In this document: positions 1 to 7,407 of the stretch, piece by piece
Layout of the letters: each line of letters opens with the position of its first letter
Position numbering within the stretch: the first letter of the stretch is position 1
Assembly (NCBI GenBank): GCA_024640445.1
Contig: JAHEEZ010000064.1
Coordinates: 1 to 15,787, forward strand
Reading direction: 5' to 3'
Length of the DNA: 15,787 nucleotides
Origin: Acidobacteriota bacterium
GTDB taxonomy: Bacteria > Acidobacteriota > Blastocatellia > Pyrinomonadales > Pyrinomonadaceae
Translations under genes and position numbers: made by a program
Notes under the pieces: generated by a model
Seen by the model: only the letters and a program-made list of their open reading frames with translations
What the model was told of the DNA's origin: nothing
Database searches by the model: none

Positions 1-4
1 ACGT

Positions 5-348
5 GGCAGAAACGCGACCGTCAGGGACCGTGCCCTTCAGCGAATGGTGAATTGTGAATGGTTAGAGGCAGAAACGCGACCGTCAGGGAGCGTGCCCTTC
101 AGTGAACCGTGAATTGTGAAACGTGAATAGTTAATAGTGAATTGTGAATGGTAAGAGGCAGAAACGCGACCGTCAGGGAGCGTGCCCTTCAGTGAACCGG
201 GAATTGTGAAACGTGAATAGTTAATAGTGAATTGTGAATGGAACGAGGCAGAAACGCGACCGTCAGGGAGCGTGCCCTTCAGTGAACCGTGAATTGTGAA
301 CCGTGAATAGTTAATAGTGAATTGTGAATGGTAAGAGGCAGAAACGCG
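5..348. repeat. 90-bp tandem repeat with heptamer sub-repeats
   Basis: Units begin with GGCAGAAACGCG at 5, 67, 157, 247 and 337. The last three intervals are exactly 90 bp. The first is 62 bp, missing one 28-nt block, and the last unit is cut off after 12 bases. Each unit has a GC-rich, near-invariant half of about 36 bp (it contains the short inverted pair AGGG/CCCT) and an AT-rich half made of GTGAATN heptamers (GTGAATT, GTGAATG, GTGAATA and so on). The indel of 28 nt is four heptamers, which fits slippage. I see no coding capacity; an ORF on the minus strand here is a by-product of the repeat. Confidence 0.92.
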
Positions 349-637
349 TCTCTTCCTGAAGATTTGCTTCGGTCACATCCTTTCTTTCTTAGCGATTCTC
401 GCGCCCTCTGAGTTGAACCCAAAGCCCGGCCCCCAGGAATCCCAACCTTACACTCCTGCGTTTCGCCACCGATGCGTTTGAGCAACCGTCGGTCGAAAAT
501 GGCTAAGATCGACCACGAAGATGCACGAGGATGACTTAGGGAGTACGAAGGTGCACGAATGAACAGAAGCGGTTGGGGCTTCTCGAAGGATCGGCAAACT
601 ACTGCTATATCTGCGGTTAACACCTACCCAAAAGTAA
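349..637. other. gene-free stretch beyond the repeat
   Basis: No convincing gene is seen between the repeat and the terminator of the transaldolase operon. Two diverged copies of a 15-mer occur at 515-529 and 545-559 (ACGAAGATGCACGAG and ACGAAGGTGCACGAA), the kind of low-complexity intergenic sequence also seen elsewhere in the window. Minus-strand ORFs across this stretch have no recognisable domain and run into the tandem repeat. Confidence 0.6.
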
Positions 638-660
638 AGGCCGCGCAAATCGCGCGGCCT
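638..660 (-). terminator. Rho-independent terminator of the hslV-tal operon
   Basis: A perfect 9-bp GC-rich stem (AGGCCGCGC at 638-646 with GCGCGGCCT at 652-660) encloses a 5-nt loop. Read on the minus strand it is followed by a T-rich tract (TTTACTTTT) and lies 30 nt beyond the transaldolase stop. The plus-strand side lacks a T-run, so it serves the minus-strand operon. Confidence 0.85.
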
Positions 661-690
661 TCCTGATTATTCCGTCCACCTTGAGAAGCC

Positions 691-1341
691 TTAATCCCGC
701 CCGCTTTTCTTCCAGTCAGCCAGAAATGCGTCCAGTCCCTTGTCCGTCAAAGGATGCTTGATGATCTTCTTGAAGACGTCGAAGGGGACCGTGGCGACAT
801 CGGCTCCTGCCAGAGCGCTGTCAACGATATGCATCGGGTGGCGAATGCTCGCGGCGAGAACTTCAGTCTCGAACCCGTAGTTGTCATAGATCTGCACGAT
901 CTGCCGGATCAGTTCCATGCCGTCCTGTGAAATGTCGTCCAGACGGCCTATGAAAGGCGAGATGTATCCCGCGCCCGCCTTTGCAGCGAGAAGCGCCTGG
1001 CTCGGCGAGAAGCAAAGCGTCACGTTGACCTTCGTTCCTTCCTCGCTGAACGTTTTCGTCGCCTTCAACCCGTCCCAGGTCAGAGGGCACTTGATCACAA
1101 CGTTGTCGGCGATCTTCGCGAGCTCTCGACCCTGCTCCAGCATTCCTTCGTAATCGACCGCGGTCACCTCGGCGGAAACGTCCCCGTCGACTATGTCGCA
1201 GATCTCCTTGATCCTTGTCTTGAAATCGACGTTACCCTCCCTGGCGATCAGGGAGGGATTCGTTGTGACTCCGTCCAGAAGTCCCAGGTCTGCCGCTTCT
1301 CGTATCTCGTCAAGATTTGCCGTATCAACAAAAAATTTCAT
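691..1341 (-). CDS. tal: transaldolase of the small TalC/FSA family
   Basis: The 216-residue length fits the short, single-domain transaldolase / fructose-6-phosphate aldolase family of class I Schiff-base aldolases in the non-oxidative pentose phosphate pathway. The N-terminus MKFFVDTAN and the TTNPSL motif (26-31) are characteristic. Lys84 in VVIKCPLTW is the Schiff-base lysine; most relatives have KIP rather than KCP here. Two positions separate the activities in this family: E. coli FSA has Gln59 and Tyr131, whereas transaldolases have Glu and Phe. This protein has Glu58 and Phe130, so I predict transaldolase (dihydroxyacetone transfer between sugar phosphates) rather than free-dihydroxyacetone aldolase. 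A GGAG ribosome site precedes the ATG. It is last in the minus-strand operon, 57 nt after the FAH-family gene, and ahead of a strong terminator. Confidence 0.93.
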   Translation of the reverse strand: MKFFVDTANLDEIREAADLGLLDGVTTNPSLIAREGNVDFKTRIKEICDIVDGDVSAEVTAVDYEGMLEQGRELAKIADNVVIKCPLTWDGLKATKTFSEEGTKVNVTLCFSPSQALLAAKAGAGYISPFIGRLDDISQDGMELIRQIVQIYDNYGFETEVLAASIRHPMHIVDSALAGADVATVPFDVFKKIIKHPLTDKGLDAFLADWKKSGRD

Positions 1342-1398
1342 TATTGTCTCCGTGGATAAAGATTTTGTCTGAAAGAACTTGAAATGAGCCTTTTTTCG

Positions 1399-2169
1399 CT
1401 AATCCCTAACAGGATTTGAAAGTGTCCCGATCGAATCGATCTCGACCGTGCAAACATCACCCGGGTTAAGTCTGGAAACCCCCGAGGGGGTGCCGGTCGC
1501 GATGAGGTCGCCGGGCAAAAGTGTCATGTGGTTTGAAATGTACCTTATGAGAAAGGGAATATCAAAGATCATGTCTCTTGTACGCCCTTCCTGTCGCGTT
1601 TCTCCGTTTACGGTGACTTTGAGAGCAAGGTCGGAGCCTGCTGCGTCGGTCTCGATGAACCTGGAAACGGGGCAAAAAGTATCGAACGACTTCGCGCGCG
1701 TGAACTGGACGTCCCTTTTCTGAAGATCTCGAGCGGTGACGTCGTTGACGCAAACGTAGCCGAGAACATAATCAAAGGGATCCTCATCTACGGGGATCGC
1801 CTTGCACCTGCGTCCGATAACAATACCGAGCTCCCCTTCGTGTTCCACTTGCCGGGACTGAGAGGGAAGCTTTATGGCATCACCCTCGGAAATGAGCGCG
1901 GTCGGAGCCTTTAAGAACAAAAGCGGTTCGGTAGGAAGAGGATTGTTCAGTTCCAATGCGTGCGCGGCGTAGTTCCTTCCGACGCACACTATCTTCGATG
2001 GGTTGACCGGAGGCAGGAACGCTTCGACCTCGCCGGCCGCCACCGATTCCCGGTTTGTCAACGGAAGCTCCAACCCGGGCAGCCAGTATTTCGGGAAGAG
2101 GCGAAGACCATCATCATCGGCATAGGAATATCGGGGTTCTGAATCCTTGAGTATCCTGCAGATCTTCAT
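1399..2169 (-). CDS. fumarylacetoacetate hydrolase (FAH) family protein
   Basis: This is a 256-residue FAH-fold enzyme of the FAHD1/YcgM type, a family of metal-dependent acylpyruvate hydrolases, oxaloacetate decarboxylases and isomerases acting on small 2-oxo acids. Visible features are GRNYAAHA (64-71), the metal-binding pair Glu111 and Glu113 in HEGEL, the third metal ligand Asp143 in NDVTARD, Lys160 in AKSFDTFCP, and the C-terminal LLPGDLIATGTPSGV segment typical of the fold. I chose the ATG at 2169 (MKICR...), which follows the upstream stop by one base (TGA-T-ATG) and matches the usual N-terminus of the family. An in-frame ATG at 2196 would add nine residues inside the upstream gene. 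Neither start has a good ribosome site, so translational coupling is likely. The exact substrate cannot be read from sequence. Confidence 0.9.
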   Translation of the reverse strand: MKICRILKDSEPRYSYADDDGLRLFPKYWLPGLELPLTNRESVAAGEVEAFLPPVNPSKIVCVGRNYAAHALELNNPLPTEPLLFLKAPTALISEGDAIKLPSQSRQVEHEGELGIVIGRRCKAIPVDEDPFDYVLGYVCVNDVTARDLQKRDVQFTRAKSFDTFCPVSRFIETDAAGSDLALKVTVNGETRQEGRTRDMIFDIPFLIRYISNHMTLLPGDLIATGTPSGVSRLNPGDVCTVEIDSIGTLSNPVRD

Positions 2170-2170
2170 A

Positions 2171-3286
2171 TCAGAGTGCGGTATCCGACACGACATCCGA
2201 AGGCGGACTCACATTTCCGTCTCCGTCTATCGCTGTTACATAGTAATGGTAAGTTGTCCCGGATCGGACGGCCTTGTCGATGAAAGAGGTCACATCGATC
2301 GGCTTATCCGTAAGAAGTTGCCATTTTGAAAGATCGAGATTCGGATCCTCGGACCTGAAGACCTTGTACCCAACGACGTCTTTCTCTACGTTCGCCGCAA
2401 AAAAGATGGATATCGTGTTCGGCGCAGCCGCGATCGTGAGCGACGAAGGAGCTTCCGGCGGGAAGATGTCGACGGGCGTAACCGAGCGTTTCGAGGAGTC
2501 CAGGCTCTCAAGCTCTTCCGCGTTGCCACCGATCGACACGGTCCTCACGAAATACGAATATTTCTGGCCGAAAGTAAAGAACTCGTCACGGAACGTTGTC
2601 GCCTTCAGAGGCGAGTCGTTCAGACGCTTCAATTCACCTTTCGGATCGATCCTGTAAACGTTGTATCCGAGGATGTTCGCCGGTGTCGAGCCGTCAACAT
2701 TCTTTTCGGGCGCTTCCCATCCGATCGTTATTGCTTCCTGAGAGACGGTCACCGAGGGATCGCCCGGACTCACGGCAACTCCCGCAGTCGGCTCAATGAT
2801 AAGGAAATTGGAAAAGGCGGCCTTCTGGCCCTGGGAATTCACGAATCTGACCGAGTACCGGAGCCTGACCGGCTGTCCCGCGAACTGCAGGACATCAGTA
2901 TATGACTTCTGCTTCAGAGCAAAATCCGTATCCGCGATCGGAACAGAGCTTATAAGCGTTGCCCTTGAGGCGAACTCATCCTCGGAAAGAGTCAGGGAGG
3001 CGCTCAGCGGTTCCGCGAGCCTGTAGACGTCCGCACGGCTTATATTCAATGTGCTTCCGTCCGGTGCGTTTCTCGCCGGCATCTGCCAGAGGACCCGGAT
3101 CTCGTTGCCGCGCTGGATGCCGTTGATCGTAACTCTTTGAGCAACCCGCTCCACGGGAGGGAGTGGAGGCTTCCTTTTTCCGCATGAAGCAGCATTCAGC
3201 AAAGCCAAAAGCATCGCGATTAAGCACGATGCTTCCTTAAACGAAAAGTGTTTAATAGGTTTAAGATGCTTAAACAGCAGGTGCAT
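2171..3286 (-). CDS. lipoprotein with fibronectin type III domains
   Basis: A 371-residue exported protein. The N-terminus has basic residues (His/Lys, 6-17), a hydrophobic core (about 21-33) and a lipobox N-A-A-S-C with the lipidated Cys at 35, followed by a Lys/Pro-rich tether. Three beta-sandwich segments follow (about 44-165, 172-270 and 278-368). The last two are clear FN3 repeats with the W-x-x-P, G-Y-x-V-[YF]-R and Y-x-Y-x-V signatures. It is probably anchored to the outer or inner membrane facing the periplasm and mediates protein contacts; no enzymatic motif is seen. The start at 3286 lies 4 nt after the hslU stop. A longer frame from 3328 would overlap hslU and add 14 residues before the signal, which is less likely. 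Function is unknown. Confidence 0.8.
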   Translation of the reverse strand: MHLLFKHLKPIKHFSFKEASCLIAMLLALLNAASCGKRKPPLPPVERVAQRVTINGIQRGNEIRVLWQMPARNAPDGSTLNISRADVYRLAEPLSASLTLSEDEFASRATLISSVPIADTDFALKQKSYTDVLQFAGQPVRLRYSVRFVNSQGQKAAFSNFLIIEPTAGVAVSPGDPSVTVSQEAITIGWEAPEKNVDGSTPANILGYNVYRIDPKGELKRLNDSPLKATTFRDEFFTFGQKYSYFVRTVSIGGNAEELESLDSSKRSVTPVDIFPPEAPSSLTIAAAPNTISIFFAANVEKDVVGYKVFRSEDPNLDLSKWQLLTDKPIDVTSFIDKAVRSGTTYHYYVTAIDGDGNVSPPSDVVSDTAL

Positions 3287-3290
3287 AAAA

Positions 3291-4709
3291 TTAAAGAATG
3301 TATCGGCGGAGGTCCTGGTCCCCGACAAGGTCTTCGAGTCTATCTCTTACGTACGCGGCGTCAATTACCTGGTGCTTGTTCTCAAGCTCGCTCCCGGCAA
3401 AGCTGATTTCCTCGAGCACCTTCTCGAGCAGTGTATGCAGTCTGCGGGCGCCTATGTCCTCCGTATTGCGGTTGATCTCTTCAGTCATTTCCGCAAGCGT
3501 AGTTATGGCGTCTTCAGTGAACTCGAGCACTATCTCCTCAGTCTTAAGCAATGCTTGATATTGCTTAATAAGCGAATTCTTAGGCTGTATAAGTATGCGC
3601 TTAAAGTCGTCGAGCGTCAGTGATTCGAGTTCAACCCGGATCGGGAAACGCCCCTGGAGTTCCGGGATCAGGTCTGAAGGTTTTGCTACGTGGAACGCGC
3701 CCGCCGCGATGAAGAGTATGTGTTCCGTGCTGACCATTCCGTATCGCGTGTTTACGGTCGTACCTTCGACTATCGGCAGAAGGTCCCTCTGGACACCCTC
3801 CCTTGAGACATCGGGGCCGCTTCCGCCGGAGCTTCCGCCCGCTATTTTATCGAGTTCGTCCAGGAAGATTATTCCGGCGGATTCCGTCTTCTGTACCGCC
3901 TCACGCGTGATCTGCTCCATATCCACGAGGTTCTCCTGTTCTTCGCGGATGAGAATTGTCCTCGCTTCCGATATCTTGAGGCGTCGGCGGACGGTCTTGG
4001 TGGGGAAGATGTTGCCGAACATGTCCTTGATGTTCACGCCCATGTCATCCATTCCCTGGCCGCCCACGAAATCGATCATCCCGCCTGAGCGGTCCTGTGT
4101 CTCGATCTCGATAATCCTGTCTTCGAGCTTTCCGTCTCTTAACTGCTGTTTGAGTTTTTCGCGGGTCCTGCCGAGGTTTGGCTTTGAATCTATGAAATCG
4201 AGGCTGTTGTCGGCTTGAAAATCGGGTTCCTGGGGATAACCCGACGTAGGGAGCAGCGAGTCGAGTATGATCTCCTCGACGTTCTCCTCAGCGCGCGCCC
4301 GAACTCTTTCAAAAGCTTTCTGCTTTGTCATATCAACCGCGACTTCGGTCAGTTCCCGGACCATGCTTTCGACATCGCGTCCAACATAACCCACCTCAGT
4401 GAATTTTGAAGCCTCGATCTTGATCAGGGGAGAGTCTGCCAACCTTGCGAGACGCCTTGCGATCTCTGTCTTTCCGACTCCAGTCGAACCGATCATAAGG
4501 ATGTTCTTCGGAAGTACGTCTCTTGCGAGCTCGGGAGGGAGCTTCTGGCGCCTTATTCTGTTTCGGAGCGCGACCGCGACGGCGCGTTTGGCCGCAGCCT
4601 GGCCCACCACATACTTGTCCAGTTCTTCCACGATCTCACGCGGAGAAAGATCGTCAAGATGCCTCTCCTTTGCAAGTTCGCTCTGTTGTCCGCCTAACAT
4701 TATTGCCAT
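3291..4709 (-). CDS. hslU: HslU, ATPase subunit of the HslUV protease
   Basis: A 472-residue AAA+ unfoldase that feeds substrates to the HslV peptidase in the cytoplasm. Motifs seen are Walker A GSTGVGKT (74-81), the substrate-gripping pore loop GYVG (107-110), the family-specific I-domain with its Gly/Met-rich stretch (about 205-235), Walker B IIFLDELDK (280-288), and the sensor-2 GARR (420-423). The C-terminal tail ends LRRYIL, matching the HslU tail that inserts into HslV pockets to activate it. The length is slightly above the E. coli protein (443 residues), mostly in the N-terminus and I-domain. It starts 28 nt after hslV, and the next gene starts 4 nt after its stop. Confidence 0.98.
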   Translation of the reverse strand: MAIMLGGQQSELAKERHLDDLSPREIVEELDKYVVGQAAAKRAVAVALRNRIRRQKLPPELARDVLPKNILMIGSTGVGKTEIARRLARLADSPLIKIEASKFTEVGYVGRDVESMVRELTEVAVDMTKQKAFERVRARAEENVEEIILDSLLPTSGYPQEPDFQADNSLDFIDSKPNLGRTREKLKQQLRDGKLEDRIIEIETQDRSGGMIDFVGGQGMDDMGVNIKDMFGNIFPTKTVRRRLKISEARTILIREEQENLVDMEQITREAVQKTESAGIIFLDELDKIAGGSSGGSGPDVSREGVQRDLLPIVEGTTVNTRYGMVSTEHILFIAAGAFHVAKPSDLIPELQGRFPIRVELESLTLDDFKRILIQPKNSLIKQYQALLKTEEIVLEFTEDAITTLAEMTEEINRNTEDIGARRLHTLLEKVLEEISFAGSELENKHQVIDAAYVRDRLEDLVGDQDLRRYIL

Positions 4710-4737
4710 TTCTTAACTCGCTGGCCCAAAAACGTTC

Positions 4738-5289
4738 TCAGATTTCTTCGACGATTATGTCGTTGTTCGTGTAAATGCAGATCTCGCCCGCGATCTTCAA
4801 CGCTTCCGAAGCAATCTCAGGCGCAGAAAGTTCTGAATTCCTCATCAATGCGCGCGCCGCCGCGAGGGCGTACATGCTGCCCGATCCTACCGCCAGAAGG
4901 CCTTCGTCCGACGCTATTACGTCACCTTTTCCAGATATCAGGAACGCGTCGGTTCCGTCAGTGACGATCATAAGCGCTTCGAGATGGCGCAGGTACTTGT
5001 CCGTGCGCCAGTCTTTCGTCAGTTCGATCGACGCCCTCTCGAGCTGACCCTGGAATTGCTCCAGTTTGCCCTCGAAACGGCTCAAAAGCGTGAACGCGTC
5101 TGCAGTGGCACCCGCAAAACCTGCGAGAACACGGCCCTGGTAGATGCGGCGAACCTTCCGCGCATTGCCCTTTATCACGGTCTCGCCCAGTGTGACCTGA
5201 CCGTCTCCCGCCATCGCAGTCTTTCCGTCCCTTGAGACAAGAAGAACCGTCGTCGAACGGATCAATTTTTGATCGCCTGTTTGATTCAT
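4738..5289 (-). CDS. hslV: HslV, N-terminal-nucleophile peptidase of HslUV
   Basis: A 183-residue proteasome-beta-like peptidase that forms the double-hexameric core of HslUV. The aligned core begins TTVLLV, followed by AGDGQVTLG, KGNARKVRRIY and AGFAGATADAFTLL, all hallmark HslV segments, and ends near ICIYTNN. The catalytic threonine is therefore Thr13, after a 12-residue leader ending Ile-Arg-Ser. In E. coli only the initiator Met precedes the nucleophile, so this protein must remove a short propeptide or use an alternative start. No in-frame ATG, GTG or TTG codon that would place Met directly before Thr13 is apparent. It is first in the minus-strand operon, with a promoter candidate immediately upstream and no clear Shine-Dalgarno site. 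Confidence 0.97.
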   Translation of the reverse strand: MNQTGDQKLIRSTTVLLVSRDGKTAMAGDGQVTLGETVIKGNARKVRRIYQGRVLAGFAGATADAFTLLSRFEGKLEQFQGQLERASIELTKDWRTDKYLRHLEALMIVTDGTDAFLISGKGDVIASDEGLLAVGSGSMYALAAARALMRNSELSAPEIASEALKIAGEICIYTNNDIIVEEI

Positions 5290-5303
5290 AAAAACGAAAT
5301 GTA

Positions 5304-5332
5304 ATGATAGAACTTCTGCCCCAAATGCTCAA
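5304..5332 (-). promoter_or_regulatory. candidate sigma-70 promoter for hslV operon
   Basis: On the minus strand a TTGAGC -35 box (5327-5332) and a TATCAT -10 box (5304-5309) are separated by exactly 17 nt. Transcription would start very close to the hslV ATG at 5289, which agrees with the absence of a recognisable ribosome site. This was found by eye. Confidence 0.45.
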
Positions 5333-5333
5333 A

Positions 5334-5365
5334 TTGACAGTCGTCTGAGATTAGCGGAACATATT
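5334..5365 (+). promoter_or_regulatory. candidate promoter for the C26 hydrolase gene
   Basis: A perfect TTGACA -35 box (5334-5339) is followed at about 19-20 nt by a weak CATATT-like -10 (5359-5365). If used, the transcript would begin almost at the ATG at 5373 and be leaderless. The -10 and the spacing are poor, so this is tentative. It lies back to back with the hslV promoter candidate. Confidence 0.3.
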
Positions 5366-5372
5366 GAGGTTT

Positions 5373-6119
5373 ATGAGTGAATATCCGAGGGTCGCATTGA
5401 CGATGCGACTCGAACTTCAGACACGGCGTTTCTACCTTGGACGCGATTATTGCGAGGCGCTTCAGGCGCACGGCGCGGTGCCATTTCATCTTGGCCTTAT
5501 TCCGGACCGCGAATACATTTCCAGGGCGCTCGACGCGTGCGAGGGGGTCCTCCTGCCGGGAAGCGACTCCGATGTGGATCCCCACAGGTACGGCGAAGAA
5601 CCTCATTCAGCCTTCAAACGTAATATACCGGTCAAGGACGAGACGGATCTGCTGGTGCTGGAAGAAGCGGAAAAACGGAATCTTCCTGTTCTCGCGATTT
5701 GCTATGGGATGCAGGTGCTCAATGTTTACAGGGGTGGAAGTCTCTTTCAGGACATCGACAGCCAGATCGAGGGCGCGTTCAAGCACGATCAGGGAAAACC
5801 CCTGGAAAGGCTTTCGCACAAGATCGAAATAGAACCGCAAAGCCGACTTCGATGGATCTCCGAAGAGGGAACCGAAAAAGTCAATTCACATCATCATCAG
5901 TCGGTTAAGAAGGTGGGATCGGACCTCTTCGTTTCGGCGGTTGCGGCGGATGGCGTGATCGAGGCAATAGAGGATCCAAGGCCGGAACGGTTCGTGTTAG
6001 GGGTCCAGTGGCATCCCGAACTTGGATGGAGGGATGACAGATTCTCAGGCGACATCTTTAAGGTATTTGTTGAAGTTTGCGGGGAGCAGGCTAAGAGGTC
6101 ACTTGAGGTCGAAGCGTGA
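5373..6119 (+). CDS. class I glutamine amidotransferase-like hydrolase, peptidase C26 (PuuD-like)
   Basis: A 248-residue protein of the gamma-glutamyl-GABA hydrolase / peptidase C26 family, which cleaves gamma-glutamyl amide bonds in polyamine breakdown or related pathways. Key features are the LLPGSDSDVDP segment (about 60-70), the nucleophile Cys110 in LAICYGMQVLNV, GGSLFQDI just after it, NSHHHQSV (171-178), and the catalytic His214 and Glu216 in GVQWHPE. PuuD-type enzymes normally read C-R-G-M-Q; here it is C-Y-G-M-Q, as in GuaA-type amidotransferases, so the substrate may differ. The ATG at 5373 is preceded by GAGG (close, 3 nt). A TTG at 5364 would add three residues. The muramidase-family gene follows after 21 nt and is probably co-transcribed. 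Confidence 0.85.
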   Translation: MSEYPRVALTMRLELQTRRFYLGRDYCEALQAHGAVPFHLGLIPDREYISRALDACEGVLLPGSDSDVDPHRYGEEPHSAFKRNIPVKDETDLLVLEEAEKRNLPVLAICYGMQVLNVYRGGSLFQDIDSQIEGAFKHDQGKPLERLSHKIEIEPQSRLRWISEEGTEKVNSHHHQSVKKVGSDLFVSAVAADGVIEAIEDPRPERFVLGVQWHPELGWRDDRFSGDIFKVFVEVCGEQAKRSLEVEA

Positions 6120-6140
6120 TCAGCTAAGTAGTTACTTTGA

Positions 6141-7313
6141 ATGGGAATAGTTAAACTAGGGATAGAAAAGGTGTTAGCGTCTCCTGTTGAGACGCTCGGG
6201 GATGCCCGGATCGGCCTCATATGCAACCAGGCGTCGGTTGACCGGAACTACCTTCACGTTGCAGACCTATTTCGCAGCAAGGACAATATCAACCTGACTA
6301 AATTGTTCGGTCCACAGCACGGGATCCGTGGCGATGTTCAGGACAACATGGTCGAAACCTCGCATGGCACTGACGCATCGACCGGGCTTCCGGTGTTTTC
6401 TCTTTACAGCGAGACGAGAGAACCGACAGCCGAAATGCTTTCGGACATCGATGCGGTTGTATTCGACCTCCAGGACGTCGGTTGCAGGGTTTACACTTTT
6501 ATTTACACTATGGCGAACGCGATGCGTGCCTGTGCGAATCACGGAAAGCGCTTCGTCGTGTGCGACCGGCCAAACCCGATAGGCGGGACTGCGGTGGAGG
6601 GAAATCTGCTCGAGCCCGGTCACGAATCGTTCGTGGGACAATTCCCGATCCCCATGAGGCACGGAATGACGGTCGGAGAACTCGCACAGCTCTTCAACGC
6701 AGAATTCCGCATCGGCTGTGATCTGACGGTCGTAACCATGGATGGCTGGAGCCGGGGAATGTATTATGAGGAGACCGGCTGCTCATGGGTGATGCCTTCT
6801 CCGAACATGCCGACGATCGATACGGCATTCGTTTTTCCAGGAACTGTCTATTTTGAAGGCACGCAAACGTCCGAAGGCCGAGGAACGACCAGGCCCTTCG
6901 AACAGATCGGCGCCCCTTTCGTGAATGCCGAGAGATTTGCGGCAGAGATGAATGAGCTTGCGCTGCCGGGCGTGTATTTTCGCTCGACAGTGTTCATGCC
7001 TACATTCCAGAAGCATGCTGGAAAGGGGTGCGGGGGCGTTTTTATTCACGTGACCGAACGTGAGGCATTCAAACCCGTGATCTCGGGTATCGCGCTCGCA
7101 GGAAAGCTCCTGGAAATGTACGAAGATAAGTTCCTTTGGAAGGAGCCGCCATATGAGTACGAATTCGAACGGAATCCATTCGACGTGATCTCCGGAACTT
7201 ACGGGCTCAGAAAGCAGATCGAAAGCGGCTTGAGCCATAGGGAGATAGCCGAGAGCTGGGAGCAGGACGAAGCAGCATTCGGAGAGATTCGATCCGAGTA
7301 TTTGATTTACTAA
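6141..7313 (+). CDS. DUF1343 / NamZ-type exo-beta-N-acetylmuramidase family protein
   Basis: A 390-residue member of the family once called DUF1343 (CAZy GH171), whose characterised member NamZ removes MurNAc from the non-reducing end of peptidoglycan fragments. Conserved family segments are present in order: FGPQHGIRGD (56-65), SLYSETREP (87-95), FDLQDVGCRVYTF (108-120), DRPNPI (142-147), PSPNMP (219-224) and EGTQTSEGRGTTRPFE (239-254). There is no signal peptide or membrane segment, so the protein would act in the cytoplasm, for example in recycling of imported muropeptides. The characterised NamZ is secreted, so this location is an inference from the N-terminus. The ribosome site is weak; it follows the C26 gene by 21 nt. 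Confidence 0.88.
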   Translation: MGIVKLGIEKVLASPVETLGDARIGLICNQASVDRNYLHVADLFRSKDNINLTKLFGPQHGIRGDVQDNMVETSHGTDASTGLPVFSLYSETREPTAEMLSDIDAVVFDLQDVGCRVYTFIYTMANAMRACANHGKRFVVCDRPNPIGGTAVEGNLLEPGHESFVGQFPIPMRHGMTVGELAQLFNAEFRIGCDLTVVTMDGWSRGMYYEETGCSWVMPSPNMPTIDTAFVFPGTVYFEGTQTSEGRGTTRPFEQIGAPFVNAERFAAEMNELALPGVYFRSTVFMPTFQKHAGKGCGGVFIHVTEREAFKPVISGIALAGKLLEMYEDKFLWKEPPYEYEFERNPFDVISGTYGLRKQIESGLSHREIAESWEQDEAAFGEIRSEYLIY

Positions 7314-7361
7314 GAGGCGTGGTTTCAATAAGTTACATAGTTTATTGTCATTGATTCATTG

Positions 7362-7383
7362 AATTGTCGGCATGCAGACAATT
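7362..7383. promoter_or_regulatory. inverted repeat upstream of the membrane-protein/recO operon
   Basis: A perfect 7-bp inverted repeat (AATTGTC at 7362-7368, GACAATT at 7377-7383) with an 8-nt spacer sits 25 nt before the ATG at 7408. It could be an operator, or the end of the preceding operon. There is no T-run, so an intrinsic terminator is less likely. Confidence 0.35.
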
Positions 7384-7407
7384 AATCCTTCGCTTTAGCA
7401 GGTATTT

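Noticed and set aside
5..348. CRISPR array
   Set aside because: The 90-bp units are continuous with no unique spacers and no cas genes nearby; it is a minisatellite.
279..648. Two minus-strand ORFs (114 and 66 codons) over the repeat edge
   Set aside because: They run into the tandem repeat, lack any domain or ribosome site, and sit beyond the operon terminator.
2794..3227. Alternative small ORFs within the lipoprotein gene
   Set aside because: They are out-of-frame shadows; the lipoprotein frame has a signal, lipobox and FN3 domains.
3595..4218. 207-codon plus-strand ORF inside hslU
   Set aside because: It is a Ser-rich shadow of the minus-strand hslU codons.
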